Positions 19,476 to 29,143 of a stretch of DNA of 64,000 nucleotides are shown here, one piece after another. The position numbers were made by a program, and so were the translations under genes. Under the pieces are notes generated by a model, which ran no database searches, was not told the DNA's origin, and worked only from the letters and a program-made list of their open reading frames with translations. Source of the stretch: Halalkalibacter nanhaiisediminis (lineage in GTDB: Bacteria > Bacillota > Bacilli > Bacillales > Bacillaceae_D); assembly GCF_007830185.1 (NCBI RefSeq), contig NZ_VLKZ01000006.1, forward strand, positions 184,329 through 248,328, read 5' to 3'. The stretch's first letter is position 1. Each line of letters begins with the position of its first letter.

Positions 19476-20825
19476 TTATTCAAAAGGTTGTTTTTCCTCA
19501 ACACGACAGTAGAGTTTTCCGTCTTTTAGGCGAATCTGGAGTTCCGACCCAACTTCAACTTGCTTTGTTGACTTTATTAACATTTGCTGATCCTTGTCAT
19601 AAGCTAAGCTATATCCACGCTCCATTAACCTCAAGGGGCTAAGCAGTTGTAATTCGCTCACTGCTTTTTGAAAAGGCTGACGCTTCGTGTTCAGTTGTTC
19701 CTTCATTGCTTTTACTAACGCTACATGGAGCTGACTTGTTTTTTCTTGCGCTTGCTTCACTTGAATATCGGGATGCAATCGTTTAAGACTCTTTTCTAAG
19801 TGCAACAATTGATTTGCTGGATCTTGTAGAGCTCGTTTTGCGACACGTTTGAGGCGGTCAAGTAAACCATCAAGTTCTTGCTCTTTTTGCCTCACAAGTT
19901 GTTCTGGATATTTGAAGGCATATGAACGTTTCAATCGTTCGAGCTTTGAACCCTCTCTCGTTATTTGTTCCTTCATCGCTAGAGTTAATCTCTTACGTAA
20001 AGTCATAATTGTACGTACAATTTCATTTTGGTCAGGAACCGCTAATTCAGCAGCTCCCGTTGGGGTAGGTGCACGGAGATCAGCAACGAAGTCACTAATT
20101 GTATAATCTGTTTCGTGACCGACTGCTGAAATAACTGGGATGTTTGAGGCAGCAATTGCTCTAGCGACACCTTCATCATTAAATGCCCATAATTCTTCAA
20201 TCGAACCGCCTCCACGTCCAACAATCATCACATCAAAGCAATTTGCAGCGACAGCTTGTTTGATAGCATAAATAATCGAGGACGGTGCCTGTTCTCCTTG
20301 AACAAGTACTGGGAGTAAGGTAATTTGAGCTACTGGATACCTTCTCTTAAGAGTTGTAACAATATCACGAATCGCCGCACCTGTTGGCGAAGTCACGACA
20401 GCAATTCGCGCTGGGTGAATCGGAATAGCTTTTTTTCGCTCAGCTGCAAACAAACCTTCCTCTTCAAGCTTTGCTTTTAACGCTTCATATGCTAAATATA
20501 AGCTTCCGACACCATCAGGCTGCATTTCCTTTGCGTAAAATTGATACTGACCATAAGGCTCGTATACATTTACCTCACCACGAAGCAAAACCTTCATTCC
20601 ATTTTCAGGCTTAAATGATAAGTAGCGATTGTGCCCTGCAAACATAACAGACTGCATCCGTGATTTATCGTCTTTCACAGTGAAATACAAATGTCCTCGA
20701 CTATGTAGCTTCACATTTGAGAGTTCCCCACGCAACCATACTTCTTGGAGAACCACGTCTTCTTCCATAAGTGATTTAATATACCGAGTCACTTCAGAAA
20801 TCGTTAGGATATGTTCAGCTGCCAT
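19476..20825 (-). CDS. xseA: exodeoxyribonuclease VII large subunit
   Basis: 449 aa, the family length. An N-terminal OB-fold ([34 protein letters not shown]) precedes the catalytic domain with [13 protein letters not shown] and [16 protein letters not shown], then [25 protein letters not shown] long coiled coil follows. It is the nuclease subunit that pairs with XseB. The start at 20825 follows GGAGTGAGGGG. The open frame extends 16 codons further, into the folD end, so the downstream ATG is preferred. Confidence 0.96.
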   Translation of the reverse strand: MAAEHILTISEVTRYIKSLMEEDVVLQEVWLRGELSNVKLHSRGHLYFTVKDDKSRMQSVMFAGHNRYLSFKPENGMKVLLRGEVNVYEPYGQYQFYAKEMQPDGVGSLYLAYEALKAKLEEEGLFAAERKKAIPIHPARIAVVTSPTGAAIRDIVTTLKRRYPVAQITLLPVLVQGEQAPSSIIYAIKQAVAANCFDVMIVGRGGGSIEELWAFNDEGVARAIAASNIPVISAVGHETDYTISDFVADLRAPTPTGAAELAVPDQNEIVRTIMTLRKRLTLAMKEQITREGSKLERLKRSYAFKYPEQLVRQKEQELDGLLDRLKRVAKRALQDPANQLLHLEKSLKRLHPDIQVKQAQEKTSQLHVALVKAMKEQLNTKRQPFQKAVSELQLLSPLRLMERGYSLAYDKDQQMLIKSTKQVEVGSELQIRLKDGKLYCRVEEKQPFE

Positions 20826-20835
20826 CCCCTCACTC

Positions 20836-21681
20836 CTATTGTCTATTTCGCGCAGATTGAACCGTGTTCTCAAGAAGCATTGTAATCGTCATTGGGCCAA
20901 CCCCGCCAGGAACAGGTGTTAAATATGATGCTGTGTCTTTCACACTTTCAAAGTCAACATCCCCACAAAGCTTGCCATCGACACGATTAATACCAACATC
21001 AACAACAACAGCTCCAGGCTTAACATCCTCTGCTGAAATAAAATTAGCCTTACCAATCGCAACAATCAGAATATCTGCCTGCTTTGTCATCGCACGTAAG
21101 TCTTTTGTACGAGAATGAGTATATGTTACGGTTGCATTTTCATTTAGAAGAAGTTGTCCCACTGGTTTACCAACGATGTTGCTTCGCCCAACAACAACAA
21201 CATGCTTTCCTTCTAGTTCGATCGCTGCTTCTTTGAGCATAACTAATACCCCATGAGGCGTACATGGAAGAAATGTATCTTCACCTGTCATCATTTTTCC
21301 GATATTAATTGGATGGAAACCATCTACATCCTTATTCGGAGCAATTCGCTCAATCACCGCTTGCTCTGAGATATGCTTAGGAATTGGTAACTGCACTAAA
21401 ATACCATCAATCATTTCATCCTTGTTCAAACGATCAATTTCCGCTAACAACTCTTCCTCGCTAATCGTATCAGGCTTTTTAATTAGTACAGAATGAATAC
21501 CTGCTTGCTCACAAGCCTTTTGCTTCGCCCCAACATAGGTCTTTGAAGCTGGGTCTTCACCAACAAGAATGACTGCGAGTCCTGGCGTAATCCCTTTTGT
21601 TGAAAGTTCTTCTACATCTTTCTTAAGCTGCTCTCTTTTTTTTGCAGCTAACTCTTTTCCATTTAATAATACAGCTGACAT
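20836..21681 (-). CDS. folD: bifunctional methylenetetrahydrofolate dehydrogenase/cyclohydrolase
   Basis: 281 aa. It carries the active-site Lys region DPASKTYVGAKQKACEQAG, the substrate motif GILVQLPIPKH and the NADP-binding block VVVGRSNIVGKPVGQLL. PVPGGVGPMTITMLLENT closes the protein. It interconverts 5,10-methylene-THF and 10-formyl-THF for purines, fMet-tRNA and thymidylate. It lies between nusB and xseA, as in B. subtilis. The methylene-THF it uses is also made by the glycine cleavage system encoded later in the window. Confidence 0.97.
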   Translation of the reverse strand: MSAVLLNGKELAAKKREQLKKDVEELSTKGITPGLAVILVGEDPASKTYVGAKQKACEQAGIHSVLIKKPDTISEEELLAEIDRLNKDEMIDGILVQLPIPKHISEQAVIERIAPNKDVDGFHPINIGKMMTGEDTFLPCTPHGVLVMLKEAAIELEGKHVVVVGRSNIVGKPVGQLLLNENATVTYTHSRTKDLRAMTKQADILIVAIGKANFISAEDVKPGAVVVDVGINRVDGKLCGDVDFESVKDTASYLTPVPGGVGPMTITMLLENTVQSARNRQ

Positions 21682-21702
21682 GGATCTTCACTCCTCATTT
21701 TG

Positions 21703-22107
21703 TTATTCGTTTAATTCTTGCAATCTCTCCATTGCCTTTGATAACACACCATTTACAAAGCGGCCAGATTCTTCTCCACCGAATGCCTTTGCTAATTCAA
21801 TGCCTTCGTTAAATGTAACGTTAACAGGAATATCTTCTATAAACTTCATTTCATACAATGTCATACGTACAATCGCACGGTCAACAAGTCCCATTCGATC
21901 AAGTGTCCACCCTTGCAGACTTTCAGAAATAACTGGGTCAATGACAGCTTTTTTATTAATCGTGCCATGTATAAGATCAAGCATAAACGAGCTAGGCTTT
22001 TCTCCTTCATCTAGCACGCTCTCAATTGCAGACTCAATATCACCTTCCGTTAAGTCAATTTGATAGAGCGCTTGTGCTGCTCTTAACCTTGCTACTCTTC
22101 GATTCAT
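21703..22107 (-). CDS. nusB: transcription antitermination factor NusB
   Basis: 134 aa all-helical protein. It starts MNRRVARLRAAQALYQIDL, with DRAIVRMTLYEMKF and INEGIELAKAFG-like motifs (here FNEGIELAKAFGGEESGRFVNGVL), the C-terminal signature. NusB with NusE binds boxA in rRNA leader RNA. A terminator closes the upstream yqhY transcript and TTGTTC-17-TTATGC lies at about 22150-22180, so nusB may start its own transcript. Confidence 0.95.
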   Translation of the reverse strand: MNRRVARLRAAQALYQIDLTEGDIESAIESVLDEGEKPSSFMLDLIHGTINKKAVIDPVISESLQGWTLDRMGLVDRAIVRMTLYEMKFIEDIPVNVTFNEGIELAKAFGGEESGRFVNGVLSKAMERLQELNE

Positions 22108-22237
22108 CTTGTCAAACTCCTTTAACTATGCAATACTGCACGTTTAATATGTTGATAATAGCATAACATGTTAACCTAAAACAGAACAATTTAGATTTCA
22201 ATTGATTAGAACTTTCGTTTTCTTGTATTATAACCAG

Positions 22238-22278
22238 AAAAGACGAAAAGACAGTCAAAGCATCATGCTTTGACTGTC
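22238..22278 (-). terminator. terminator after yqhY
   Basis: A perfect stem GACAGTCAAAGCAT with ATGCTTTGACTGTC (22250-22278) followed on the minus strand by TTTTCGTCTTTT. It separates accBC-yqhY from the nusB-folD-xse operon. Confidence 0.85.
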
Positions 22279-22347
22279 AGATTAAACAAAAGTATAGGCA
22301 AGAATGAAAATGAACAATTCTAACTGTTTTCAAACTAAAACCTTTGA

Positions 22348-22743
22348 TTACTCTTCTTCAGCTAACTCCACTGATTCAAATTGAACACCGACAACATGAA
22401 CATTAACAGCTTGGATTTCAATAGCCGTCATCGTTTGAAGAGCTTGTTTAATATTCGTTTGAATCAGCTTTGCTACTTCTGGTACAGCTACACCGTACGT
22501 AATTATAACAGATACATCGACAGTAATTCCGTCTTCACCAAGTTCAACTTTTACGCCTTTTCCATGATTTTTTCGACCAAGCTTCTCTGCTACACCAGCC
22601 GCAAAATTACCACGCATCGTTGCAACTCCATCTACCTCTGAAGCTGCAATTCCTGCAATCACTTCAATCACTTCTGGGGAAATTTCTACTTTTCCGAGTT
22701 CTGATTTCTCTTCTTCAAGCTCTAAAATATGATTCTCGTTCAT
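22348..22743 (-). CDS. yqhY: Asp23/Gls24 family envelope-stress protein YqhY
   Basis: 131 aa, DUF322/Asp23 family. The core GKVEISPEVIEVIAGIAASEVDGVATMRG and the repeated VDVSVIITYGVAVPEVA are diagnostic. In B. subtilis YqhY sits with accB and accC and mutants suggest a role in limiting acetyl-CoA carboxylase activity. The same order (accB-accC-yqhY) with a 12-base gap is seen here. Its exact biochemical role is unsettled. Confidence 0.94.
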   Translation of the reverse strand: MNENHILELEEEKSELGKVEISPEVIEVIAGIAASEVDGVATMRGNFAAGVAEKLGRKNHGKGVKVELGEDGITVDVSVIITYGVAVPEVAKLIQTNIKQALQTMTAIEIQAVNVHVVGVQFESVELAEEE

Positions 22744-22754
22744 TATTTTCCCTC

Positions 22755-24131
22755 CTATTTATCAATAGTTGACTTTAATTTTACAGACATGACATCATGA
22801 TCTTCAAGGAATTTCGTATTAAAATCGCCTGATACAAATGTTTCATGATTAAGAAGTCGTAAATGGAACGGAATAGTCGTATCAACGCCTTCAACTTCAA
22901 ACTCTTCAAGGGCGCGTTTCATTTTTGCGATCGCTTCCTCGCGAGTAGCTCCATGCGTAATGACCTTCGCAATCATCGAGTCATAAAACGGCGAGATCAC
23001 ATATCCTGGATAGGCTGCAGAGTCAATTCGAACGCCAAGCCCTCCTGGAGCTAGATAATTCGTAATCTTTCCAGGAGAAGGCATGAACTTCTTCGACGGG
23101 TTCTCAGCATTAATTCGGCATTCAATCGACCAACCAGAAAACGTCACGTCTTCTTGTGTGAGGGAAAGTACCTCACCACTTGCAACGTGTAGCTGTTCTT
23201 TAATTAAGTCAATTCCTGTCACCATCTCCGTAACAGGATGCTCAACTTGAATGCGCGTATTCATTTCCATAAAATAAAAATCTCCATTGTTATGGTCATA
23301 AATGAATTCAACCGTTCCAGCACCTGAATAAGCAACAGCTTTTGCAGCATTAACAGCAGCTAGACCCATTTCTGCACGTTTTTCTGGAGTAATAGCAGGA
23401 GACGGTGTTTCCTCTAATAACTTTTGCAGACGACGTTGAATACTACAATCACGCTCACCGAGATGAATCACATTGCCATGATTATCAGCTAACACTTGAA
23501 TTTCTACATGACGAAAATCTTCGATGAACTTTTCAATATAGACACCTGGATTACCAAATGCAGTTGCTGCTTCTTGCTGCGTAATGTTCATCCCTTTTTT
23601 CAATTCTTCTGGTGTTCTAGCAACGCGAATCCCTTTACCACCTCCACCAGCAGTTGCTTTAATAATGACTGGGTAGCCTATTTCCTCTGCAACCTTTAAT
23701 CCAGCTTCCGTATTTTCAACGATTCCTTTTGAACCAGGAACAATTGGAACACCAGCTTTTGCCATTGTATCTCTTGCAACATCCTTTGTTCCCATTTGAT
23801 TAATCGCTGATGGACTCGGTCCGACAAACGTAATATTACAAGCTGCACAAATTTCAGCGAAATCAGCATTTTCAGCTAAAAATCCATACCCAGGGTGAAT
23901 GGCATCCACTTCTGTTAAGGTTGCAACACTCATAATATTTGTCACATTCAAATAGCTCTTATTCGACGCAGTCGGTCCAATACAATATGCTTCATCAGCT
24001 AAACGAACATGCAAAGAATCTTTGTCAGCTTCTGAATAAATCGCAACAGTTTCAATATCTAACTCACGGCAAGCACGAATGATTCTGACCGCAATTTCCC
24101 CACGATTTGCAATTAATACTTTTTTTATCAT
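22755..24131 (-). CDS. accC: acetyl-CoA carboxylase, biotin carboxylase subunit
   Basis: 458 aa. It starts [24 protein letters not shown]. The ATP-grasp motif [15 protein letters not shown], the metal-binding [15 protein letters not shown] and [10 protein letters not shown] are visible. It carboxylates the biotin on AccB, the first half-reaction of malonyl-CoA formation. The C-terminal tail ([10 protein letters not shown]) is slightly longer than in E. coli, typical of bacilli. The start follows AGGAGAG, 13 bases after accB. Confidence 0.97.
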   Translation of the reverse strand: MIKKVLIANRGEIAVRIIRACRELDIETVAIYSEADKDSLHVRLADEAYCIGPTASNKSYLNVTNIMSVATLTEVDAIHPGYGFLAENADFAEICAACNITFVGPSPSAINQMGTKDVARDTMAKAGVPIVPGSKGIVENTEAGLKVAEEIGYPVIIKATAGGGGKGIRVARTPEELKKGMNITQQEAATAFGNPGVYIEKFIEDFRHVEIQVLADNHGNVIHLGERDCSIQRRLQKLLEETPSPAITPEKRAEMGLAAVNAAKAVAYSGAGTVEFIYDHNNGDFYFMEMNTRIQVEHPVTEMVTGIDLIKEQLHVASGEVLSLTQEDVTFSGWSIECRINAENPSKKFMPSPGKITNYLAPGGLGVRIDSAAYPGYVISPFYDSMIAKVITHGATREEAIAKMKRALEEFEVEGVDTTIPFHLRLLNHETFVSGDFNTKFLEDHDVMSVKLKSTIDK

Positions 24132-24144
24132 TGTATCTCTCCTA

Positions 24145-24648
24145 TTAAGTCAGTTCTACAACAAACAATGGCTGTCCATACTCTACAAGCTCTCCGTCCT
24201 CAGCAAGAACTTCGATGATTTTACCGTTTACTTCCGCTTCAATTTCATTCATTAATTTCATTGCTTCCACGATACAAACAATGGATACTTCCTTAACCTG
24301 ATCACCTTTATTCACATAAGGATCAGCATCTGGGGACGGAGCCGCATAAAATGTCCCCACCATAGGAGATTTAATTGTATGTACATTTTCAGCAACTGGC
24401 TTATCTTCTAACTTACTCTCTTCTTTGCTCGGCGTAGAAACCACTTCTAAAGAAGCTTTTGGGCTTTCTGGTTGTTCGGTAGGACTTGGAAGCACTTCAC
24501 TTGATTTCACACTTTTTTCTGCTACTACAGTCGTTGTTTGATTCTTTCTTAACAAAAGCTTCGCACCATCTTGCTCGATTTTGAGCTCGTCTATGCTCGA
24601 TTGATCAAGAGCTCTAATTAGCTCCTTTAATTCTTGAACTTTCAACAT
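24145..24648 (-). CDS. accB: biotin carboxyl carrier protein
   Basis: 167 aa. The N-terminal domain ([25 protein letters not shown]), a Pro/Ser/Glu-rich linker (about 55-95) and the C-terminal biotinyl domain with the attachment motif [14 protein letters not shown] (biotin on the Lys) are clear. It carries carboxybiotin between AccC and the carboxyltransferase. An extended -10 promoter lies directly upstream. Confidence 0.97.
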   Translation of the reverse strand: MLKVQELKELIRALDQSSIDELKIEQDGAKLLLRKNQTTTVVAEKSVKSSEVLPSPTEQPESPKASLEVVSTPSKEESKLEDKPVAENVHTIKSPMVGTFYAAPSPDADPYVNKGDQVKEVSIVCIVEAMKLMNEIEAEVNGKIIEVLAEDGELVEYGQPLFVVELT

Positions 24649-24677
24649 ATATGTACACTCCTATTTCATTTTTTCAT

Positions 24678-24686
24678 ATTATACCA
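24678..24686 (-). promoter_or_regulatory. extended -10 promoter of accBC-yqhY
   Basis: TG, one base, TATAAT on the minus strand, about 30 bases upstream of accB. No good -35 box is present 17 bases further up, which fits an extended -10 promoter. Confidence 0.6.
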
Positions 24687-24730
24687 TAACTATCTTCGAT
24701 AAAGATGCTTTCATTCCTTCTCGTCATTAT

Positions 24731-24757
24731 AAGAAAAACCCTCCATACTTGGAGGGT
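24731..24757 (-). terminator. terminator after the 124-aa orphan gene
   Basis: ACCCTCCA, four bases, TGGAGGGT, then TTTTTC on the minus strand. Confidence 0.85.
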
Positions 24758-24762
24758 AACAC

Positions 24763-25137
24763 TTATTCTTCTGTTGATTCTGAGATTTCTTCGCCTTCTA
24801 CCTCCGTTTTGATTAATGCATCTTTTTTGTATTGACGGAATACAGGAAATTCAGATAAGTTATCAGGAATTTTTCCATTCTCAAGTAGGATGATTTTAAC
24901 GATGTCTTTATTTCGCGCCATGTGATATTTATCGCCATACTCATTTTCCTTTGTATAACGTTTTAAACTTTCATAATCTTCTTCTTGAATAGAGACTACG
25001 TAGGTATCACCGTCTCCAGTTTCAAATTCTTGTTCAAAGCCAATTTCAAATTCTACAATTTGAATATTATCGTTCTTCATATTACGTGTTTGTTCAAGGA
25101 CAGCTTTCGCTCCCTCGGTTAAATCATTCCATTCCAT
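24763..25137 (-). CDS. hypothetical protein, unrecognised
   Basis: 124-aa acidic soluble protein starting MEWNDLTEGAKAVLEQ and ending in a Glu-rich tail (EVEGEEISESTEE). I do not recognise the family and see no membrane segment or catalytic motif. It has a good GAGGAGCG ribosome site and its own terminator, and a second hairpin lies between it and spoIIIAH, so it appears to be a single-gene unit. It is inserted between accB and spoIIIAH, where B. subtilis has no equivalent that I recall. Base composition is like its neighbours. Confidence 0.7.
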   Translation of the reverse strand: MEWNDLTEGAKAVLEQTRNMKNDNIQIVEFEIGFEQEFETGDGDTYVVSIQEEDYESLKRYTKENEYGDKYHMARNKDIVKIILLENGKIPDNLSEFPVFRQYKKDALIKTEVEGEEISESTEE

Positions 25138-25251
25138 TACAATCGCTCCTCATGTGTAAGTTACTTTGCGTATTATATCACAGACAAATGAGGAGTTGCA
25201 TCTTCATTTCTTTCTTTCTCTTTTTAAGCAGCTATGATAAAGAAAGAAATG

Positions 25252-25287
25252 GCCCTCAGCCATAAGTCAAAATCACCCGCTGAGAGC
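25252..25287 (-). terminator. terminator-like hairpin after spoIIIAH
   Basis: GCTCTCAGC pairs with GCTGAGGGC (one wobble) across an 18-base loop. The minus-strand tail CATTTCTTTCTTT is T-rich but interrupted. Confidence 0.6.
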
Positions 25288-25304
25288 ATACATCAATTTA
25301 ACTC

Positions 25305-25949
25305 TTATTGCGCTGACACTGTGTGACTAACTGCTACATTTAACCCTTGACCTAATTGATTAAATGTCATGTGCATAATTTCATTTGCTTCAGCTTTTGA
25401 CAATTCTTCTGTTTGTACAATAACGCGTACTTGATCCTCTTCTGCCATAACTAAAGCATCATCATATCCTTTTGCTTTAATTAATGTTTCAAGCGTTGCT
25501 TCATTTTGGGCCAAACGTTGTAATTCCATACTCTTATCGTGAGCTTCACTTTTCATTTCAGCAGAAGTTTCTGCAGATGCGACGATTTGAGTTAACTCTT
25601 CAGCCATTCGGTCACGCGAAGCTTGTAAATCCATACGAATCGTCGCAAAAGCATCATTGGAAGAGATATTTGAAATCACACTTCCATCAGCATTTGGTGC
25701 TGGCATTTCATTCGCATCAGGAACAGTTTCTAGTGTAGCTTTCTCTAATTCGTCAGCCATATTCACCACTACTTCATTCGTTCCATCTGTTACTTGTTCG
25801 ATCTCGGCACTAATGTCTTGATTTTCTTCACCAACCAATGCTACTTCCTCACCTGGAATTTGCTCAGGCGATGTCACGTAATAAACGGAAAGGACAACAA
25901 TAAGACTTAGCATCGTTAATAACCATACTGTTTGCTTTTTTAATACCAT
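25305..25949 (-). CDS. spoIIIAH: stage III sporulation protein AH
   Basis: 214 aa. A short cytoplasmic N-terminus and one membrane segment (about 8-25, VWLLTMLSLIVVLSVYYV) precede a linker and a C-terminal YscJ/FliF-like ring-building domain (about 115-205). SpoIIIAH in the mother-cell membrane binds forespore SpoIIQ and forms the feeding-tube channel. It is the last gene of spoIIIA and is followed by a hairpin. It starts one base from the spoIIIAG end. Confidence 0.95.
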   Translation of the reverse strand: MVLKKQTVWLLTMLSLIVVLSVYYVTSPEQIPGEEVALVGEENQDISAEIEQVTDGTNEVVVNMADELEKATLETVPDANEMPAPNADGSVISNISSNDAFATIRMDLQASRDRMAEELTQIVASAETSAEMKSEAHDKSMELQRLAQNEATLETLIKAKGYDDALVMAEEDQVRVIVQTEELSKAEANEIMHMTFNQLGQGLNVAVSHTVSAQ

Positions 25950-26614
25950 TATAAATCCTCCTTTGTTTTCTTCGGCATGACCGAAACTCTATGAGATGGT
26001 ACATCTAGTACACGACTAACCGCTTCAACAACCCACCCTTTTATTTGGGCATTTTCTACTCCCTTTGCAACAACAAGGACTCCACGAATATCAGGCTTTC
26101 TTTTTTGAATAAGGATTGGTTCTTCTTTATCACCATTACGGACAATAACAAGTTGCTCATCACGAGAATGATCTTCTACTTTTCGTGTTCCACCTTCTCG
26201 ATCCGTTTCATCGGTATTTTGTTGATTTGAATTGACATTTTTTTCATACACATGTCTCTCTGTCTCTGCTAAATTAATCATGACAGATACATCAGATAAC
26301 CCAACAATTTGCTCTAACGTTTCTTTCAACTGATTTTCATAGCGAATTTCATAGTCTTCCATGGAATACGGTTCAGCTTGAGTATTTGATTTAAAAACTG
26401 GTTCATCTTCTTCTTTTTCTTCATTAAAAGCGGGTACGGTTTGTGACATGTCCTCTGTTGGAGTGGTTAGAAGGTTCCCAGTAATCATGAGCGCAATGCC
26501 CACACAGCCCAGAAGCAATATATAGTGAAGAGGCAATCTTCGTTTCTTTCCATCCTCTGGCTTCTTAAATAGAGTTTGCAGCCACTGTCGATCCTTCTTT
26601 TCATCATGATTCAT
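25949..26614 (-). CDS. spoIIIAG: stage III sporulation protein AG
   Basis: 221 aa. One membrane segment (about 27-48, LHYILLLGCVGIALMITG) is followed by a ring-building domain with YENQLKETLEQIVGLSDVSVMINL. SpoIIIAG forms a large ring in the sporulation channel. The start at 26614 is preferred because it overlaps the spoIIIAF stop as ATGA behind GGGGAGAAG; the frame extends eight codons upstream. An unstructured acidic/Gln-rich stretch (NVNSNQQNTDETDREGG) interrupts the domain, as in relatives. Confidence 0.94.
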   Translation of the reverse strand: MNHDEKKDRQWLQTLFKKPEDGKKRRLPLHYILLLGCVGIALMITGNLLTTPTEDMSQTVPAFNEEKEEDEPVFKSNTQAEPYSMEDYEIRYENQLKETLEQIVGLSDVSVMINLAETERHVYEKNVNSNQQNTDETDREGGTRKVEDHSRDEQLVIVRNGDKEEPILIQKRKPDIRGVLVVAKGVENAQIKGWVVEAVSRVLDVPSHRVSVMPKKTKEDL

Positions 26615-27267
26615 CCTGCTCTTCTCCCCCCTTCCCACGCAACTAAGATCGTTTCTTTAGGGATGTGCCAATACTGTGCAAGAAACTCTTGTACATGCTC
26701 TAAGTCTTCGCTCATTTCCATTGGTTTGGCTGGATTGTTTTCGGATGTGTCAATATGAACGACTTCAACGGATTGAATGCCACCTAGTTCTTCGTTCACT
26801 TTGCCATCTGCTTCACCTTCTTTGGACCGAACAGAAACATGAACCGCTTTAATCTGCTGTTCCTCTACACTCGTTGTCGCATTATTTGCAAGCTCGACGT
26901 TGGCATGGACGATCATTAGAGCATATTCATCCCTAAGTGCTTCTTCCACTTGGTTCATTAATTGGACAGCCACCTGTTCAGAAATATATGCACGCTGTCC
27001 GAGCTCTATTTCTCTTTTTTGTGAATTTATTGAATTTGCTACTAATTGTTCAGTTTGTCTTGTGTCATTTGATAAAGAAAAGAGCCACGTATCAACATCT
27101 TCTCTCATGATAGATAAGAGCGGTTGAAGCATAATGACGAGTAGCAAAAGGCCAACGACCATTTTCACGTATCGTTGCATCGAAGAATTAGGTAGCATTA
27201 ACTCAAGAATTGTCGCAAGTAAAATTAAAAGGATTATATTCGTTAGCCATTCTGTCAAAAAGCCCAC
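26611..27267 (-). CDS. spoIIIAF: stage III sporulation protein AF
   Basis: 218 aa. Two N-terminal membrane helices (about 8-25 and 33-53) precede a ring-building-like C-terminal domain (about 90-180). It is a component of the mother-cell side of the SpoIIIA-SpoIIQ channel. The position between AE and AG and the overlap with AG support the call. It is the least conserved member of the operon; identity is carried by order and the N-terminal MGFLTEWLTNIILLILLAT. Confidence 0.92.
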   Translation of the reverse strand: MGFLTEWLTNIILLILLATILELMLPNSSMQRYVKMVVGLLLLVIMLQPLLSIMREDVDTWLFSLSNDTRQTEQLVANSINSQKREIELGQRAYISEQVAVQLMNQVEEALRDEYALMIVHANVELANNATTSVEEQQIKAVHVSVRSKEGEADGKVNEELGGIQSVEVVHIDTSENNPAKPMEMSEDLEHVQEFLAQYWHIPKETILVAWEGGRRAG

Positions 27268-27285
27268 GTGGTGACTTCCTCCTCT

Positions 27286-28467
27286 CTATCTCATCATTAA
27301 TGATACATTTCCAGCTGCGATCATAATGGTGATTGCTAGGAAAAACATTAAACAGACAATCGCCATAGCAGCAAAAACAAAGATGACAGCTTTTCCAATA
27401 ATCGATAAACATTCAATGATTGGCCCCCCACCCAATGGTTGAAGAACAGCGGCTGACAAGTTAAAAATAATCGCCAGGGACAATACTTTCATCGCTGGAA
27501 ATGCACATAGCATAAGTAAAATACCAAGCCCAGCTACCCCGATTGTATTTTTTAGCAAAAGAGAGGCACTCATGACCGTATCTGCTGCATCTGTAAACAT
27601 TCGACCGACGACAGGGACAAGATTACCAGCAATAAATTTAGCTGTTCGAACCGTAATACCATCTGCAACAGCAGTTGATGCTCCTTGAACAGAGATGACC
27701 CCAAGAAACACTGTCAGAAAAACACCAAGTGTTCCGACAGCGATATTACGCAAAAATGTCGCAAGTTTTGTCACTTTATAATGATCAGTCAATGTACTCA
27801 CGATACCAAGAACAGCGGATAGAAATAAGAGTGGAAGAACGACATTCATTATGAGCAAGCCGCTTGTATTAACTAAAAAAATAATAAGCGGATGAAACAA
27901 GGTTGCTGATGTGATATTACCGATTGAAGCCATCATGGCGAGCAGTAAAGGCAAGAGAGCAATCATGAAGTGAATCATATTATTAATGGCTGATGATGCA
28001 TAGCTGATCGCAACATGAAAGCTATTTAAGGCAATAATCATTAAAACCATATATGTAATGGCATAAGCAACTTTGCTAATCGTATGCTGCTCAAAAGCAT
28101 TTTGGAGCGACTGCAAAATCATGCAAAATACCGTTAGCAAAATCAATGAGCCAAGTAGCTTACCATTTACAAGCAGTTCATGTAATAAAAAACGAACGAG
28201 TCCCATTCCCCATTCTTTAAAAGAAAATTGCTTATCACCGCGAACAAACTCCACAAATGATCCTTTTTGACTTTCTGGAAGAAAGCCACCATATTCTGTT
28301 GAGATCTCTTCCCAGTACATACGAATCTCATCTAGTTGCAATTGTTCTATTTGTTGTTCAACAAAGCCATCCTCGTTCAATGGCTCGTCGTTTGCTAAAG
28401 CAACTTCACCATAAGCAACAATGAATGTTATTATGACAATGATTGGTGTTATGAACCATCTAATCAC
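27286..28467 (-). CDS. spoIIIAE: stage III sporulation protein AE
   Basis: 393 aa. An N-terminal signal-like helix (about 5-24) is followed by a soluble extracytoplasmic part (about 25-100) and seven or more membrane helices. Conserved segments include VLPLLFLSAVLGIVSTLTD and GRMFTDAADTVMSASLLLKN. It is the large polytopic component of the SpoIIIA complex. A GGAGGGAG ribosome site precedes it. It lies in the usual order between AD and AF. Confidence 0.95.
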   Translation of the reverse strand: MIRWFITPIIVIITFIVAYGEVALANDEPLNEDGFVEQQIEQLQLDEIRMYWEEISTEYGGFLPESQKGSFVEFVRGDKQFSFKEWGMGLVRFLLHELLVNGKLLGSLILLTVFCMILQSLQNAFEQHTISKVAYAITYMVLMIIALNSFHVAISYASSAINNMIHFMIALLPLLLAMMASIGNITSATLFHPLIIFLVNTSGLLIMNVVLPLLFLSAVLGIVSTLTDHYKVTKLATFLRNIAVGTLGVFLTVFLGVISVQGASTAVADGITVRTAKFIAGNLVPVVGRMFTDAADTVMSASLLLKNTIGVAGLGILLMLCAFPAMKVLSLAIIFNLSAAVLQPLGGGPIIECLSIIGKAVIFVFAAMAIVCLMFFLAITIMIAAGNVSLMMR

Positions 28468-28509
28468 TTTACTCTCCCTCCTCTCTACTCATAAACTTGT
28501 CAGGACTCT

Positions 28510-28899
28510 TTAACTCGGGAGCAGCGAGAGGACCATCTCGATAACGGCTGTTAAAATCGGAATTGCCATCACTAAGATCAAAATTTTTCCTGCTAGCTCG
28601 ATTTTAGAAGCAATGGCTGCTTGTCCTGCATCTTTTGCAATTTGTGCTCCAAATTCAGCTATATAGGCAATCCCAATGATCTTTAAAATCGTTTGGAAAT
28701 AAATCATATTCATATTTGCTTGAGTTGCAATACCTTCAAGCATGCCAATTATCTTTGTAATTTCGTCAATAAGAAAAAGGAAAATAAGAATACCAACAAA
28801 TACAGTAAGCATGAAAGCAAATAATGGCTTCTGCTCTTTCACAACTAGGGCTAGGAACGTTGCAACAAGCCCTAATCCGACAATTTGGATAATGTCAAT
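28510..28899 (-). CDS. spoIIIAD: stage III sporulation protein AD, apparent ATT start
   Basis: 129 aa with the ATT start; two to three membrane helices. The first standard start in frame is a GTG at 28842, which would remove about 20 residues including the first membrane helix. Upstream, the frame encodes DIIQIVGLGLVATFLALVV, which matches the conserved N-terminus of SpoIIIAD. An in-frame TGA at 28906-28908 limits the start to GTT, GCA, ATT or GAC. AAGGAG lies nine bases before the ATT. I therefore place the start at ATT 28899. A sequencing error is the main alternative. Confidence 0.85.
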   Translation of the reverse strand: MDIIQIVGLGLVATFLALVVKEQKPLFAFMLTVFVGILIFLFLIDEITKIIGMLEGIATQANMNMIYFQTILKIIGIAYIAEFGAQIAKDAGQAAIASKIELAGKILILVMAIPILTAVIEMVLSLLPS

Positions 28900-28913
28900 T
28901 GCAACTCACTCCT

Positions 28914-29120
28914 TCACCCTTGAAAAAGGAAAACGGCTCTAATTTTTTGAAACAGATCATCGACAATAGTTGCGACCATATAAAGAACAACGACAAAGCC
29001 AATTAACGTTACCCAGTGAGCCCAATCTTCTTTTCCCATTTGCTTCAATACGGTGTGAATCATCGCTACAACGATTCCTATTCCTGCTATTTGAAAAATG
29101 GTGTTCACATCATACACCAA
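28914..29120 (-). CDS. spoIIIAC: stage III sporulation protein AC
   Basis: 68 aa with two membrane helices, VYDVNTIFQIAGIGIVVAMI and WVTLIGFVVVLYMVATIVDD, ending KIRAVFLFQG. It matches B. subtilis SpoIIIAC in length and sequence. The start is TTG at 29120, or GTG one codon later, behind GGAGGAG. It forms a small membrane component with SpoIIIAD. The spoIIIAD ribosome site overlaps its stop. Confidence 0.95.
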   Translation of the reverse strand: MVYDVNTIFQIAGIGIVVAMIHTVLKQMGKEDWAHWVTLIGFVVVLYMVATIVDDLFQKIRAVFLFQG

Positions 29121-29143
29121 GACGTCTCCTCCTCTCCTTATCT

